NCBI GenBank assembly: GCA_025355005.1
Contig: JANXLV010000371.1
Span: 1 to 41,692 of the forward strand
Source of the DNA: Myxococcales bacterium
Lineage (GTDB): Bacteria > Myxococcota_A > Polyangia > Polyangiales > Polyangiaceae
Direction of reading: 5' to 3'
DNA: 41,692 bases
The notes beneath the pieces were generated by a model. It made no database searches and was not told where the DNA came from. It was given only the letters and a program-made list of their open reading frames with translations. Both the position numbers and the translations under genes were made by a program. This document shows positions 16,492-24,364 of this stretch, piece by piece. Position 1 is the stretch's first letter. Each line of letters begins with the position of its first letter.

Positions 16492-17823
16492 ATGAGGACA
16501 CGACCGTCCTTCGCGCTCACCGTGGTGCTCGTCGCGTGGTCCGCAACGGCGGATGCCGGCAATGCGGACACCTACCACCTGAGCAACGACGCTGCGGTCG
16601 TCGGCGGCGCGGTCACCGCCACGGTGAAGGGCGGCGGCGCAGTCTGGTACAACCCCGCCGGCCTCGCAGCAGATACGCGCAGCAGCGTCGACGTATCGGC
16701 AAACGCCTACGTCGTGAGGTTCGGTGGCAACCCGGATCTCGTGGCGGACGGGAGCCGCTCTGACCAGAAGAAGCTCAGCACGTTCGACTTCAACACGGTG
16801 CCGACCTCGCTCGCGTTCACGAGGCGCGTCGGTGAGATCAACCTGGGCTTCGGCCTCTTCGTCCCGAGCCAGCGCTCGCTCCTTCCACGTGCGTCGGTCC
16901 GCTTGTTCGACGCGGCGGGAAATCCCCTGGGCCTCGCCGCAGTGGATGGCTACATGCGGTACTCCGACACGTACGCGGGGCTGGGCGCGGGCTTCACCCT
17001 CACGCCAACGCTGCGCCTCGGCGTGTCACTCTTCGCGCTGTACAGCACGCTGGATCAGTCGACCGGCACGGTGCTCGCCGACGAGCGCACGGTGACGGGG
17101 CGGACGCAGGTCACCCACGAGACCATCGATCAGATCCAGTTCGGCATGCAGCTCGTGTGGGGCCTCAAGTGGACTCCCACCAAGAAGTGGAGCGCGGGCC
17201 TCACCATGCGGAGCCCCGTCGTGTCCGTCTATCACGTGCCCGATCACGTGGTGATGTCGGTGGACTCCGGCGACGCGGCGCACCCACCCACCCGCACCAT
17301 CGTCTTCGATGGGCAGTCGGGCTTCACGTCCGGGGTCCTCCGTCCGATGCGCATGCACCTGGGACTGGCTCGCATCGAGGAGCACGCGAAGTACTCGCTG
17401 GAGACGAGCGCCATCGCACCGTTCTACGATCAGACCACCGGCACGAAGTCGCGCGCGGTCGTGAACGCAGGCGCCGGAGCGCGCTTTCGTATCAACCAGG
17501 CCATGGCCATCGGCGGCGGGTTCCACACCGACTTCAGCCAGGCAGAGCCGAACGCTCCGACCGTCATCGACTACTACAGCGTCTCGGTGGGCACGGAGTT
17601 CGGCACCGCGTTCAAGCAGGAAAATGAGGACGATCCGAAGGCCCCCGTGCGCCACACCATCGCGACCACGACGCTCGCCGTCTCGTACGCCGTCGGTCTG
17701 GGGCACCTCGCGAACGAGTCGATCACGGTAACGCCGGATGGGTCGATAGCGGAGCGCAACGTGCCCTCGCACGTCGTCGCTCACGAGGTCATGTTTTACC
17801 TGGGCTCATCGATCGCGTTCTGA
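16492..17823 (+). CDS. FadL/OmpP1-like outer-membrane protein
   Basis: 443 aa. The signal peptide (MRTRPSFALTVVLVAWSATADA) is cleaved before GNADTYHLSNDAAVVGGA. The family-typical VWYNPAGLAADTRSS follows (NPAGLA motif of the FadL/TodX/PorV group). The remainder is alternating amphipathic beta-strands with aromatic girdles, ending in VMFYLGSSIAF with a C-terminal Phe as in outer-membrane barrels. The likely role is uptake of hydrophobic molecules or an OM scaffold. The start at 16492 gives a standard signal. The stop codon lies inside a tandem repeat (17815-17874). Confidence 0.82.
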   Translation: MRTRPSFALTVVLVAWSATADAGNADTYHLSNDAAVVGGAVTATVKGGGAVWYNPAGLAADTRSSVDVSANAYVVRFGGNPDLVADGSRSDQKKLSTFDFNTVPTSLAFTRRVGEINLGFGLFVPSQRSLLPRASVRLFDAAGNPLGLAAVDGYMRYSDTYAGLGAGFTLTPTLRLGVSLFALYSTLDQSTGTVLADERTVTGRTQVTHETIDQIQFGMQLVWGLKWTPTKKWSAGLTMRSPVVSVYHVPDHVVMSVDSGDAAHPPTRTIVFDGQSGFTSGVLRPMRMHLGLARIEEHAKYSLETSAIAPFYDQTTGTKSRAVVNAGAGARFRINQAMAIGGGFHTDFSQAEPNAPTVIDYYSVSVGTEFGTAFKQENEDDPKAPVRHTIATTTLAVSYAVGLGHLANESITVTPDGSIAERNVPSHVVAHEVMFYLGSSIAF

Positions 17824-17874
17824 GGGCGCGTTCTGAGGGCGCGTTCTGAGAGCACGCGTTCTGAGAGCGCGCGT
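17815..17874. repeat. Tandem GCGTTCTGAG repeat spanning a stop codon
   Basis: GCGTTCTGA recurs at 17815, 17828, 17841 and 17856, with a partial copy at 17871; the periods are 13, 13, 15 and 15 bp. Copy one contains the actual TGA of the FadL-like gene, so the stop region has been duplicated three times. The array fills the whole gap up to the stop of the convergent kinase gene. Confidence 0.85.
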
Positions 17875-19802
17875 CACTCGCCGATGAGCGGCGGTCGCGG
17901 GCTGACGCTGACGCCACCGCGCAGACGTCCAGCGATGCGTTCCTCGAGGGCGGTCGCCTCGACGCCGAGCGTCGCCGCGGACGCCATGAGGAGCGCGCGT
18001 TCTTCAGGCGCGACGACACCATCGACGACGGCCGCATCGACGAGGAGCGCCATCACGCGCAGGCGGACGTCGGGCGCGAGTGAGCGCAGCGCGTTGGTCG
18101 AGCGGCCCACGTCACTCTCGCCGCTGTCGGAGAAGGGAACGCCCTCGCGGTCGGGTAGACCGAATCGCTCCACCACGCGACGAAGGAAATCACGCTCGAT
18201 CGGAGAGATCGTCCCATCCGCGGCAAGCATCGACTCGATCAGCTGACAAATCTTGTGGCGCTCGTCGACTTCCATGACCGCCCAACATACCAACGGTCCT
18301 GGCCCGGTCACAAGCCACCGCGGACATGGCTGGGCCGGCTTTCGGATGCCGCTGGTCGAGGTGGCAGTCGCGACGGGCGTGGCAGCCGTAGCAGCCGCGG
18401 CAGCCGTGACGATCCTGACGGCTGCGACTGCGGCGAGGAGCGCCCGAACGGCCGGATATCGCGCCTCTTTGGCTTTTGAGAGAGCGCGCGCGAGGACGGC
18501 GTCCACCTCGGCTGGAACGGGACGGTCGGAGACTGCGCTCGCGCTGGGCGCCTCCATCGTGAGCAGCTGTGCATAGACGCTGGCGAGGGTGCGATCGAGG
18601 AACGGTGGCGCACCAGTGACCATCTCGAAGAGCACGGCTGCGAGGGCATATTGATCGCTTCGCTCGTCCACGGCCTCGCCGCGCGCTTGCTCGGGTGACA
18701 TGTAGAGCGGCGTGCCGATGGCCGCACCGGACGCGGTGATGCGCGAGACCGCCGTCTCGTCGGAGGGCTTCACGAGGCCGAAATCCAGCAGGACCGCGCG
18801 CTCGCTGGTGCCTGCGCGCGCAAGGAAGATGTTGCCTGGCTTCACGTCGCGATGAAGCAGCCCGTGCTCGTGCGCAGCAGCGAGGCCCGCGCCGACCTCG
18901 AGGATGAGCCGCTGCGCATCTTGCCACGGCAGACTCCCGACGCGCCCGAGCCGCTGCTCGAGGGTCTCTCCTTCGAGCAGGTCCATGACGAGGTAGTGGA
19001 TCCCTTCCGGCGTGACGTTGAAGTCGTGGACGGAGATGATGTTTGGATGCCCGAGCGCACTGGCTGCCGTGGCCTCTCGCTCGAAGCGGCGCAGAGCGTC
19101 CGGCAAGAGCCGCGCGTCCGGCAGCAGCGTCTTCACGGCGTAGGCGCGGCCAGTGCGGAGGTGGCGCGCGCGAAAGACCATACCCATCCCGCCTGCACCG
19201 ACGTGTCCCTCGATCCGGTACGTGCCGTGGAGCACGACACCCATCCAGCTATCCACGGGTGCGCTGACGGGACGCGCCTCGTGATCCACGACGGGGGAGA
19301 CCGGTCGTGCGAGAGGATCCGCCACCGTCTTCGCATCGCCCGAGATCACGTCGCCTGCGGCGGGGTCCGCACCTGCGGAAGGACCTGGTGCGATGCCTTG
19401 TGTCTCCTCGAGGATACCCTTCGTGATCGTGTCGAGCACGATGCGATGCGCGCGCGCGGGCCCCACGTCCAGGACGCGCGCGACATCGTCCACCGAGAAC
19501 GCGGGCAGCTGTCGCGCGAGCGCGCCGAGATCGCGAAGCACGCGAAGGTCGCGTCTCTGGGAGAGCCCGCGGGCGACCATCAGCGCGCCGAGCGCGAACG
19601 GAAAGAACCCCGTGAAGACCGCGAGGAACATGCCCGAGCGCCGCTCCCAGACTCCACCATCCGTCATGAAGATCATGAGCAGGCCGAGCCACCCGGAGAG
19701 GCTCCCGCCGGCCAGGCAAAGGCCGCCTGTCACGAGCCAGACTATCGACCTCCACTGGAGTCGACCGGAGAGCTCCTTGTACTGGTCGAAGCGCAGGCGC
19801 AT
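17874..19802 (-). CDS. Membrane Ser/Thr protein kinase in one frame with a C-terminal TerB-like domain
   Basis: 642 aa. Two TM helices (about 20-46 and 58-78) are followed by a helical HTH-like segment (~95-130), a linker and a full Hanks kinase: GAGGMGMV (202-209), AVK (Lys224), HRDVKPGN (317-324), DFG (340-342) and SPEQ (369-372). After the kinase, an Ala/Thr-rich stretch leads without any stop to residue 510, where MEVDERHKICQLIESMLA begins a TerB-like domain. The TerB part (17874-18275) could be a separate gene started at ATG 18275, as the linker there looks non-coding. The start at 19802 lies 51 bp from the divergent STAND regulator gene. Confidence 0.83.
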   Translation of the reverse strand: MRLRFDQYKELSGRLQWRSIVWLVTGGLCLAGGSLSGWLGLLMIFMTDGGVWERRSGMFLAVFTGFFPFALGALMVARGLSQRRDLRVLRDLGALARQLPAFSVDDVARVLDVGPARAHRIVLDTITKGILEETQGIAPGPSAGADPAAGDVISGDAKTVADPLARPVSPVVDHEARPVSAPVDSWMGVVLHGTYRIEGHVGAGGMGMVFRARHLRTGRAYAVKTLLPDARLLPDALRRFEREATAASALGHPNIISVHDFNVTPEGIHYLVMDLLEGETLEQRLGRVGSLPWQDAQRLILEVGAGLAAAHEHGLLHRDVKPGNIFLARAGTSERAVLLDFGLVKPSDETAVSRITASGAAIGTPLYMSPEQARGEAVDERSDQYALAAVLFEMVTGAPPFLDRTLASVYAQLLTMEAPSASAVSDRPVPAEVDAVLARALSKAKEARYPAVRALLAAVAAVRIVTAAAAATAATPVATATSTSGIRKPAQPCPRWLVTGPGPLVCWAVMEVDERHKICQLIESMLAADGTISPIERDFLRRVVERFGLPDREGVPFSDSGESDVGRSTNALRSLAPDVRLRVMALLVDAAVVDGVVAPEERALLMASAATLGVEATALEERIAGRLRGGVSVSPRPPLIGE

Positions 19803-19853
19803 GCAGCGCTTTGCATCGTAGGCCGTGTGGCGAGGTCGCGCTACGCTCGCCTC

Positions 19854-22205
19854 GTGGACAAGGGCTCTCTTTCGGCAGCGCTGCTCGCGCCTCGGGCGCA
19901 GCTCGTCGGCCGGGCCGCGGATGTCGCGGAGATCACGCGATGGCTCGACGTGGGGGAGCGCCTGGTCACCATCGCGGGGCCGAGCGGCATCGGGAAGACG
20001 CGCGTTGCGCTGGAGGTGGCGCGCACCGCGGACGTGACGACTCACGTCGCGTGGGTGGAGCTTTGCGCGGTCACGGATGTCCCCGCGCTGTGCGACGCCG
20101 TTGCTTCCGCGATGGGCCTGGCAGAAGAAGAAGGCGCGCAGGAGCCGCTCCTCCGGATCGGACGCGCACTGGCAACGCGAGGCGATCTGTTGCTGTGCCT
20201 GGACGCCTTCGAGTCGCTGTCCGCGCGCGCAGAAGAGACCGTCGGGACATGGCTGCGCATGGCGCCGGAGCTGCTCTTGCTGGTGGCTTCGCGCGAGCGC
20301 ACGCGATTGCCGGGAGAGGTCGTCCACGAGCTCGGCCCACTGCCAGAGGCAGAGGAGCTGTTCGTCGCTTGCGCGCAGCGAATACGCGCGGGCTTCACGC
20401 CCACGGTGGAGGAGCTCGCGATCGTGAAGGAGATCGCGCGGGAGCTCGAAGGTGTGCCGCTCGCGATCGAGCTCTGGGCCACGCGCCTGTCCGTCATGGC
20501 ACCACGCGCGCTCCTGCATCGCATTCGCACTGGCGCAGGTGGCGTGGGCGACGCACTCACGCGCGCGCTGTCGGGGGCATGGAACTCGCTCACGGAGGAC
20601 GAGAAGGCGGCGCTCGCCGCGGTGACGGTGTTCCGCGGTGGCTTCACGCTGGAGGCAGCCGAGGCGATCGTCGACGTCAAGGGGGCCGCGATCGACGTGC
20701 TGGCACAGCTACGCGACAAATCATTGCTCCTCGCGCGCGAGAGTGCAGACGGCGATCTTCGGCTGGACATGTACCGCGGCGTCCACGCATACGCATCGGC
20801 GCGCCTGGATGACACGGAGGCCGCGCGCGCGACCGCCGAGTCGAAGCACGCCGCGTACTTCGCGACGTTCGCGGCGAAGCCTTCGTCCCGTGAAATCAAG
20901 ATGCGCCGGCTCTTCGCGGAGAAGGACAATCTGCTTGCCGTGATCGAGCGCGTTGCGCGGTCGGGCTCCGTGACGGCGCGCGTGGCCGAGCCCGCGCTTC
21001 GTGCGTTATTGGCCCTCGCTCCCTTGCTCTTTCGCCACGGCCCGCTGCGCGCGTACGAGGTGATCGTGGACCCTGCGATCGCGAGCACGCGCGGGTCGGG
21101 AGCTGACCCGAGCCTCTGCTGCGAGGTGCTCCTCGTCAGGGGCACGCTGCATCATCACCGCGGAGCTGCTGCCAAGGGCGCGCGTGATCTCGTGAGCGCG
21201 CTGGGCCTCGCGCGAACCATCAAGAACGCGTCCTTGGAGGCGCGCGCGCTCCTCGAGCTCGGTCACGCGCTGGCGGACGCTGGCGACCTGCCCGCTGCGG
21301 AGGATCACTTCCGTCGCGCCGCCGCGCTCTTCGCGACGACGAACGAGCGTCACGAAGAAGGACGCGCGCAACGAAGCCTCGCGGTGCTGCTGGCGCGGAC
21401 TGGACGCGTGGAGGAGGCCCGAGCCATGCTCTTGCGCGCGAGAGAGGCGCACGAGAGCGACCCCGAGGCGCGCATGGAGGATCTGCTCTCGCTGGGCGCG
21501 CTCGAGCTCGCGGAGGGCCGCCTGGCTGCTGCGCGAACGGCCACGGAGGAGAGCCTCGCGCTGTCGCCGGAGGTCTCTCGCGGCGCGGGGTGTGCACGAA
21601 TGCAACTTGGCCTCGTCGCACGCCGCTCTGGCGACCGACCACTGGCGCGCGAGGCACTGGGGCGAGCGGCAGATACGTTTGCGCAGCTTGGATTCGAGGC
21701 GCTGGCAGCAGAGGCAGAAGGGCAGCTCGGTATCGTGGCGCTGGAGGAGGGCAAGGTCTCCGAGGCGAAGGCGCGGCTGACATCTGCGCGCGACGCGCTC
21801 ACCGAGCTCTCGCGTGGTGCCGCCGCTACGCTGTTCACCGAGCAGCTGCGCGCGCTCGACAGCGCGGATGGCGGTCCGAAGCCACCGCCGGACGACGTGC
21901 TGCTGGTCGCGACCGACGGCGCATGGTTTCGTGCGCCGCGCGGCGCGCGTGTGGGGCTCGAACGGCGTCGCCCGCTCTCTCGAATCGCGGAGCGCCTCAC
22001 GAAGGAGCGATTCGAGCGGCCCGAGACGACGCTCGGATCGCGCGCGCTGATGGACGCCGCGTGGGCAGGCGAGAAGCTCCAGGCCGCCGCGGGCGCACAT
22101 CGCGTCCGGGTGGCGATCTCCACGCTCCGCAAGCTTGGTCTGCCGATCGTCACGTGCGACGACGGCTGGGCGCTCGACCCGAAAATCACCGTTGTTCGCG
22201 CGTAG
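19854..22205 (+). CDS. STAND-type ATPase regulator: NTPase, TPR-like helices and C-terminal winged helix
   Basis: 783 aa from GTG 19854. The P-loop GPSGIGKT is at 42-49, the Walker-B-like strand is LLLCLDAFE, and GVPLAIELWATRL is the GxPLA helix of AAA-like STAND proteins (LuxR/AfsR group). Residues ~330-680 are helical repeats of the TPR type (ALLELGHALADAGDLPAAEDHF). The last ~90 residues (SRALMDAAWAGEKL, HRVRVAISTLRKLG, DDGWAL) resemble an OmpR/SARP-type winged helix, placed at the C-terminus. It is probably a switch that activates transcription after signal binding. Its start is 51 bp from the start of the kinase gene, so the two share a control region. Confidence 0.82.
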   Translation: MDKGSLSAALLAPRAQLVGRAADVAEITRWLDVGERLVTIAGPSGIGKTRVALEVARTADVTTHVAWVELCAVTDVPALCDAVASAMGLAEEEGAQEPLLRIGRALATRGDLLLCLDAFESLSARAEETVGTWLRMAPELLLLVASRERTRLPGEVVHELGPLPEAEELFVACAQRIRAGFTPTVEELAIVKEIARELEGVPLAIELWATRLSVMAPRALLHRIRTGAGGVGDALTRALSGAWNSLTEDEKAALAAVTVFRGGFTLEAAEAIVDVKGAAIDVLAQLRDKSLLLARESADGDLRLDMYRGVHAYASARLDDTEAARATAESKHAAYFATFAAKPSSREIKMRRLFAEKDNLLAVIERVARSGSVTARVAEPALRALLALAPLLFRHGPLRAYEVIVDPAIASTRGSGADPSLCCEVLLVRGTLHHHRGAAAKGARDLVSALGLARTIKNASLEARALLELGHALADAGDLPAAEDHFRRAAALFATTNERHEEGRAQRSLAVLLARTGRVEEARAMLLRAREAHESDPEARMEDLLSLGALELAEGRLAAARTATEESLALSPEVSRGAGCARMQLGLVARRSGDRPLAREALGRAADTFAQLGFEALAAEAEGQLGIVALEEGKVSEAKARLTSARDALTELSRGAAATLFTEQLRALDSADGGPKPPPDDVLLVATDGAWFRAPRGARVGLERRRPLSRIAERLTKERFERPETTLGSRALMDAAWAGEKLQAAAGAHRVRVAISTLRKLGLPIVTCDDGWALDPKITVVRA

Positions 22206-22332
22206 GGCTGCGCCGATTGATGCGGCCGTCGATGATTTGATGGCCCGTTGATGCAAGATTGACGCGACGTTCAACGTCTCATTCTCCGCAACCGCGACGG
22301 ACTTCCCCGCCGCAAGAACCGGAGAAAGCAAC

Positions 22333-22797
22333 ATGGCATTCAGCTTCAACGAGAACCACGCGACGTCCCTCCTCACCCCGCAGCTCGCGCCGAACGAGCG
22401 AGTCCTGTTCCGCGCCCGCGGCGTGGAGAAGCCCTGGTACTCGCGCGTGTTCTCTCGGTTCGGCAGCATGTTCTGGCGCAGCTACCTGGTCGCCGCGACG
22501 GATCAGCGGCTGCTCTTCGTGCAACACGGCGGACTGCTCAGCGGGTTCAAGACGAAGAAGGTGGACGCGCTCCGCTGGCAGGAGATCGATCGCACGCAGC
22601 TCGGCTGGGGGATCTTCAACAAGAACCTCACCGTGCGCTCGCAGGCGAAGAACTTCACGAAGACCGTCGTGTTCGGGCGCTTCTGGATGAAGGGAAATTT
22701 CCCCGCTGCCGAGGGCGTCGTGCAGACCTGGAAAGCCAGCGCCGGTGCGCTTCCGGCGGCTCCTCACATGAACGCGCTCCCGTCGCCCCGTGCCTGA
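22333..22797 (+). CDS. Bacterial PH-like domain protein
   Basis: 154 aa, soluble. The segment LAPNERVLFRARGVEK... then SYLVAATDQRLLFVQHGGLLSGFKTKKVDALRWQEID has the strand pattern of bacterial PH-like domains (YdbS/YokE-like: a 'T..RL.F' strand followed by a turn and a conserved acidic strand). Function is unknown; such domains bind lipids or proteins. GGAGAAAG precedes the ATG. It is followed after 52 bp by a lipoprotein gene, possibly in one transcript. Confidence 0.6.
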   Translation: MAFSFNENHATSLLTPQLAPNERVLFRARGVEKPWYSRVFSRFGSMFWRSYLVAATDQRLLFVQHGGLLSGFKTKKVDALRWQEIDRTQLGWGIFNKNLTVRSQAKNFTKTVVFGRFWMKGNFPAAEGVVQTWKASAGALPAAPHMNALPSPRA

Positions 22798-22849
22798 GCA
22801 CGAGACGCCCGCATCCACTCTTTCACCTCACCAACGACAAGGAACTCTC

Positions 22850-23374
22850 ATGAAGCTCGCACTTGCAATCGCTCTTCCGCTCGCACTCATCACGCTCTCC
22901 ACCGGCTGCTCCAAGCCAAGCCCCGAGGAGCAGAAGAAGCAGGAGGACGCGCTCGCCGCGGCCCTCGCATCCGCCATGGCTGGACCGTCGGCGGCACCCA
23001 CGGTCAACGCAGCGGCCGCGCCCGTCGCGGCGAATCCCGGCGGTATCGGCGCCAGCTGCAACAACGCGACGGATGGTAAGTGCACCGAGTCGCTCGGCGC
23101 GGAGGGCCTGGGCGCGGAGGACAGCTGCAAGCGCCTCGGCGGCGTCTACAAGAAGGGCGCGACACCGTGCTCGCACGACAACATGCTTGGTTCGTGCGCG
23201 CGCGCCGACACTGGCAGCGGTCTGAACGACGTCGACTACTTCTACAAGCAGGCGGGGGTCACCGGCGATTCGATGAAGAGCCTCTGCGAGGGCGTCATGT
23301 CCGGCAAGTGGACCGACGCACCGAAGGGCGCGGCTTCCGCACCGGCCAAGGTCGCGCCGAAGGCGAAGAAGTAG
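22850..23374 (+). CDS. Predicted lipoprotein with conserved cysteines
   Basis: 174 aa. The signal MKLALAIALPLALITLSTGCSKP has lipobox STGC, and AAGGAA precedes the ATG. An Ala/Pro-rich linker leads to a compact Cys-rich domain with five Cys after the lipidated one (CNNATDGKC, DSCKRLGG, CSHDNMLGSC and a later C). I cannot name the family. The Ala/Lys-rich C-terminus ends AKVAPKAKK. The paired cysteines suggest disulfides and periplasmic or surface exposure. Confidence 0.72.
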   Translation: MKLALAIALPLALITLSTGCSKPSPEEQKKQEDALAAALASAMAGPSAAPTVNAAAAPVAANPGGIGASCNNATDGKCTESLGAEGLGAEDSCKRLGGVYKKGATPCSHDNMLGSCARADTGSGLNDVDYFYKQAGVTGDSMKSLCEGVMSGKWTDAPKGAASAPAKVAPKAKK

Positions 23375-23405
23375 GGCTCGACGAGCGGGCGATCGATTCG
23401 AGTGT

Positions 23406-23747
23406 TCACGGCGCGGCGTCGGCGCCCGCATCTCCTGCGCCGCACTTGAACATCTGCCCGTAGACGCGCTCACGCGATTCGAGTGCTCCGCCGAAGCCCG
23501 TCTGATCGCTGACGGGCATGCGATAGACGTGCGTGGCGCCTTCCTTCAATGCCTTCTGGCGCATCTCGAAGTCTGCGTTGGGTCCGTCCTTCGCGGTCAC
23601 CTTGCCCAGCTGCTCGCAGCCGGTCATCGACTGCAGGCTCACCGCGGGCTTCGCCATGGGACCTTCGGGCACATGCGTGGGCGCGCCGCGCGCTTCATCG
23701 CACGCTACGAGAACGAGCAGGATGGCGAGCGACGCGGCGCGGTTCAT
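23406..23747 (-). CDS. DUF4156-like small lipoprotein
   Basis: 113 aa. MNRAASLAILLVLVACDEARG is a lipoprotein signal (lipobox LVAC). The mature part contains SMTGCEQLGKVTAKDGPN and ALKEGATHVYRM, the same layout as DUF4156 lipoproteins (CxxLGxV, then GATHVYxM). Function unknown; the family lies in the envelope. The start at 23747 replaces a longer frame. It is divergent from the next lipoprotein gene with 56 bp between starts. Confidence 0.65.
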   Translation of the reverse strand: MNRAASLAILLVLVACDEARGAPTHVPEGPMAKPAVSLQSMTGCEQLGKVTAKDGPNADFEMRQKALKEGATHVYRMPVSDQTGFGGALESRERVYGQMFKCGAGDAGADAAP

Positions 23748-23803
23748 GCGCCGATCATACGACGCTGATTGCCGAGTGGTGCCGGGAACCGTACGCTCGA
23801 GGG

Positions 23804-24277
23804 ATGAGCACCATGCGCAACTCCCAGCTTCGAGCCACCGCATGGCTCTCGGTCACCGGGCTCGGCGCCGCGCTTGTCCTCTGGGCGTGCAGCAGTAGCA
23901 GCAGCAACGGCGACACCCCGTCCAAGGGTGACGGGGGCGACGCAGCCACCAACGGAACCCCGGACGCCGCCCAGGAATCCGGCGCGACGCAGGGCACAGT
24001 GGATGCGGGTCCGCCCTCGTGCGACGCCGCGATCGTCGAGTGCGTGACGATCCCGACGAAGAAGAGCCCCACCGTGAACGTCCCTTCCGCATGTGGAGCG
24101 CCCGCGTTCGACGCGTACTCCACGACCGACAACGAGCAGGTCACTGCAGCATGCAACGATTTCTGCGTTCAGCAGAACCCGGCGTACATCGACGCTGGCG
24201 GCTTCGTCGGATGCAACGAGACCCCCGAGGAACAAGCGCTGGGCACCGGCGCGTTCCACTGCGTTTGCGCGCCCTGA
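23804..24277 (+). CDS. Predicted lipoprotein with Ser/Gly/Asp-rich linker
   Basis: 157 aa. Signal MSTMRNSQLRATAWLSVTGLGAALVLWAC, then a stretch of Ser and a GDGGDAATNG-type spacer typical of myxobacterial surface lipoproteins. A Cys-rich C-terminal part follows (PSCDAAIVEC, SACGAPAF, AACNDFCVQQ, GCNETP, FHCVCAP) with eight Cys, likely four disulfides. No known domain. The start at 23804 is chosen to give the signal peptide. Confidence 0.68.
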   Translation: MSTMRNSQLRATAWLSVTGLGAALVLWACSSSSSNGDTPSKGDGGDAATNGTPDAAQESGATQGTVDAGPPSCDAAIVECVTIPTKKSPTVNVPSACGAPAFDAYSTTDNEQVTAACNDFCVQQNPAYIDAGGFVGCNETPEEQALGTGAFHCVCAP

Positions 24278-24364
24278 CCCGCGGAAAATTGCAGCCACGA
24301 GCGAAGTGCGCTTTTGACTCAACATGGGAGCGATCTGGCGAACCTATTGCAGCAGGGCGCAACC

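Noticed and set aside
18852..19853. Upstream part of the long plus-strand frame before the STAND regulator
   Set aside because: It lies entirely antisense to the kinase gene; the P-loop domain starts just after the GTG at 19854.
19803..20519. N-terminal extension of the kinase frame on the minus strand
   Set aside because: It runs antisense through the STAND regulator gene and has Arg/His/Cys-rich noise; the protein begins plausibly at 19802.
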